Below are positions 62,295 through 64,000 of a DNA stretch of 64,000 nt, one piece after another. A model generated the notes under the pieces. The model did no database searches, had not been told where the DNA came from, and was given only the letters and a program-made list of their open reading frames with translations. The translations under genes were made by a program, and so were the position numbers. Numbering within the stretch: position 1 is the first letter of the stretch; every line of letters begins with the position of its first letter. Origin of the DNA: Okapia johnstoni (taxonomy: Eukaryota > Chordata > Mammalia > Artiodactyla > Giraffidae); NCBI GenBank assembly GCA_024291935.2, contig CM044310.1, positions 116,818,213 through 116,882,212 of the forward strand. The letters run 5' to 3'.

Positions 62295-64000
62295 ACATAG
62301 CTGAGACTTCTCCTCTAGCTCAGGACTTCTTGGAAGAAGGACTCTTCCAGGAGATTACTGAGACTTTTTCCAAGGATGACCTCTGGAACTCCCATTTGGG
62401 AGAAGCCTCCATAGGCCAAAACTGGTTAGATAGTTTGCCAGGAGATTCAGAAAGTCTTCTGAGGTCTGATATTACCAGTCTGGAAAGTCCTACAGAATGC
62501 AAAAGCCACGAACTCAAGAGCCATGAACTCAAGACAGACTTCGGTCCCGAGTCCCACCTTTCCCCAGGAGTGGGTTCCATGATACCTGATCTCCCTGAAA
62601 AGAGCCTGTAAACGATGAGTGTGAGAAAACCTTTAGCCGTAGCCTGGCCCTAAAGATCCACCAGAGGGTTCACAGTGGTGAGAAGCCTTACAAATGCAAC
62701 GAATGTGGGAAAGCCTTTTACCGAAACAGTCACCTTAATGAACACCAGAGGGTTCACACGGGTTACAGGCCCTACAAATGTCACAAGTGTGTCAAGAGTT
62801 TCATCCGGCCCTCCCACCTGATTCGACACCTGTCCATTCATGCTACAGAAAAGCTCTACAGCTGTGCCAAATGCAAGAAGACCTTCAGCCGCAATGAACA
62901 CCTTGTTCAGCACCAGAAAATCCATGCTGTGGAAGCCCCCTACAAATGTCAGGAGTGTGGTGAGCAATTTGTTTGCCGCTCGACCCTAACTTGTCACCAG
63001 AGCATTCACACTGGAGAAAAAGAAGGACTCAGTGAGAGCCAGGAGATCTTATGTGAGAAACCTGAGCACAGAGAGCATCCAAGAATCTGTGGGAAGCGCT
63101 TTAAGTGTAACAAATGTGAGAAAACCTTCAGCCGCAGAAAATACCTGACTCAGCATGAGCTGATTCACACCAGGGTGAGGCCCTTTGAGTGTAACCAGTG
63201 TGGGAAAGCCTTTGGGAAAAATTCACAGCTCATCCGGCACCAGAGGATCCACTCTAGATTGACATCATACAGATGTGGGGACTGTGGGAAGGCCTTTATC
63301 TACAGCACCTCCCTCATCAAACATCAGTCCCTCCACGGGATCGAGCACCCCTTTAAATGTAACGAATGTGGAAGGATCTTCAGCCAGAGTGCACGTCTCT
63401 TAGAACATCAGTTAATCCACACTACGAAGAAGTCCTTGAAACCTAACAAGTGTGACAAAGTTTTGGCCCACAGTAACCACCTTATTCAGCATCAGGGAAC
63501 TCAGGCCGGAAAGAAGCCCTTTGAGCAGAATAAATGTGGGGAAATTATCCAGGAGAGCTCATGCCTTTCTAAGCACCAGGGAGTTTACACAGATGAGAAG
63601 CCCTATACGTGTGGTGACTGTGGGAGAACCTTCAGCCTGCGTGCTCAGTTCGTTTACCACCAGCGAGTTCACACCAGAGAAAAGCCTTACGTTTGTCAAG
63701 AATGCGGAAAAGCCTTCAGCCAGAGCTCGTGCTTCTCTAAGCATCAGAGAGTTCACAAAGGTGAAAAGCCCTATAAATGTGACAACTGTGGGAAAGTTTT
63801 CTTTCGGGGCACTCAGCTCATCCAACACCAGAGGATTCATACTGGAGAGAAGCCTTACATTTGTCAGGAGTGCGGGAAAGCCTTCCGGCAGGGCTCGTAC
63901 CTTTCTAAGCATCAGAGAGTTCATACCAGGGAGAAGCCTTATGTGTGTGCTAAATGTGGGAAAGCCTTTGCCCAGAAAACAAATCTGATGCAGCATGAGA
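62295..64000 (+). CDS. ZNF473: ZNF473 exon 5: linker then C2H2 array, broken at 62609
   Basis: First part, 62295-62608, encodes DIAETSPLAQDFLEEGLFQE through PDLPEKSL and ends at TAA. From 62611 in a different frame come about sixteen C2H2 units to the window edge without a stop, for example YKCNECGKAFYRNSHLNEHQ. The first unit lacks its first Cys at the junction. Two units near 63440-63590 lack an N-terminal Cys and end QGTQ and QGVY, so they cannot bind zinc normally. Linkers are mostly TGEKPY-like. The last unit is cut by the window. Confidence 0.88.
62503..62532 (+). repeat. ZNF473: 15-nt in-frame tandem duplication
   Basis: agccacgaactcaag is followed directly by agccatgaactcaag (one mismatch), duplicating SHELK in the linker; human has a single SHELK. 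Confidence 0.88.

Larger units (their letters stand above)
54330..64000 (+). pseudogene. ZNF473: ZNF473 (ZFP100) KRAB zinc-finger locus, apparently disabled, runs off window
   Basis: In human, ZNF473/ZFP100 is a nuclear KRAB-C2H2 protein that works with the U7 snRNP (Lsm11) and SLBP in histone pre-mRNA 3' processing. Exons: about 54330-54413, 57957-58163, 59373-59499, 60828-60917, 62295 onward. KRAB (TLKDVAMDFILENWEQLG) and the acidic region (SESLLRSDIT, SPTECKSHELK) are clear. Three problems are visible. The expected ATG-GCT-GAG at the end of exon 2 reads ACG-ACT-GAG (58155-58163). The first frame ends at TAA 62609-62611. Compared with human, about 200 residues with the first fingers are missing at that junction, and the following 1.39 kb of fingers is open but in another frame. 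Loss of function is the simplest reading. A sequence error could explain one lesion but hardly all. The right end is outside the window. Confidence 0.75.

Overview
The window is mammalian nuclear DNA from a ruminant, most likely a bovid. The gene content and spliced exon structure are those of human 19q13.33 (ATF5 - SIGLEC11 - VRK3 - ZNF473). The spaces between exons are filled with ruminant-type retroelements: Bov-tA/Bov-A2 and CHR-2-type tRNA-derived SINEs, a BovB (RTE) fragment and a ruminant-type mariner remnant. They lie over older mammalian layers (MIR, L2, L1, MER5A, MLT1-like LTRs). I cannot tell cattle from sheep or goat from sequence alone.

Layout. 1-139: last codons of ATF5 (+), with its 3' UTR and poly(A) signal to about 775. 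776-10072: intergenic, mostly retroelements. 10073-15535: a nine-exon SIGLEC11-like gene (+), poly(A) signal at 16222. 16246-18258: intergenic. 19773-48566: all twelve coding exons of VRK3 (-), an intact 451-residue reading frame, with a 5' non-coding exon ending at 53866. About 53490-54420: a CpG-rich bidirectional promoter. 54330-64000: the ZNF473 (ZFP100) locus (+), running off the right edge inside its C2H2 finger array.

Two of the four genes look damaged while the one between them is intact. The SIGLEC11-like gene has a 2-nt deletion in its third Ig exon (256 nt instead of 258), giving an early stop at 12213, and has Gln where siglecs carry the sialic-acid-binding Arg. The ZNF473 locus has ACG where the ATG of the start exon is expected. 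A deletion junction at about 62597-62612 also removes roughly the first half of the finger region and creates a TAA, leaving the remaining fingers open but out of frame with KRAB. VRK3 keeps every splice phase and its diagnostic pseudokinase residues, with a shortened SPQ-repeat tail.

The repeat landscape preserves readable insertion histories: a BovB inside a SINE head, a three-layer nested LTR/LTR/SINE, two SINEs in one MLT1, a head-to-tail SINE dimer sharing one pair of target-site duplications, and a tail-only retrotransposition scar. Comparisons with human proteins are from memory of the families; no database search was run. Repeat limits are approximate unless target-site duplications are given.
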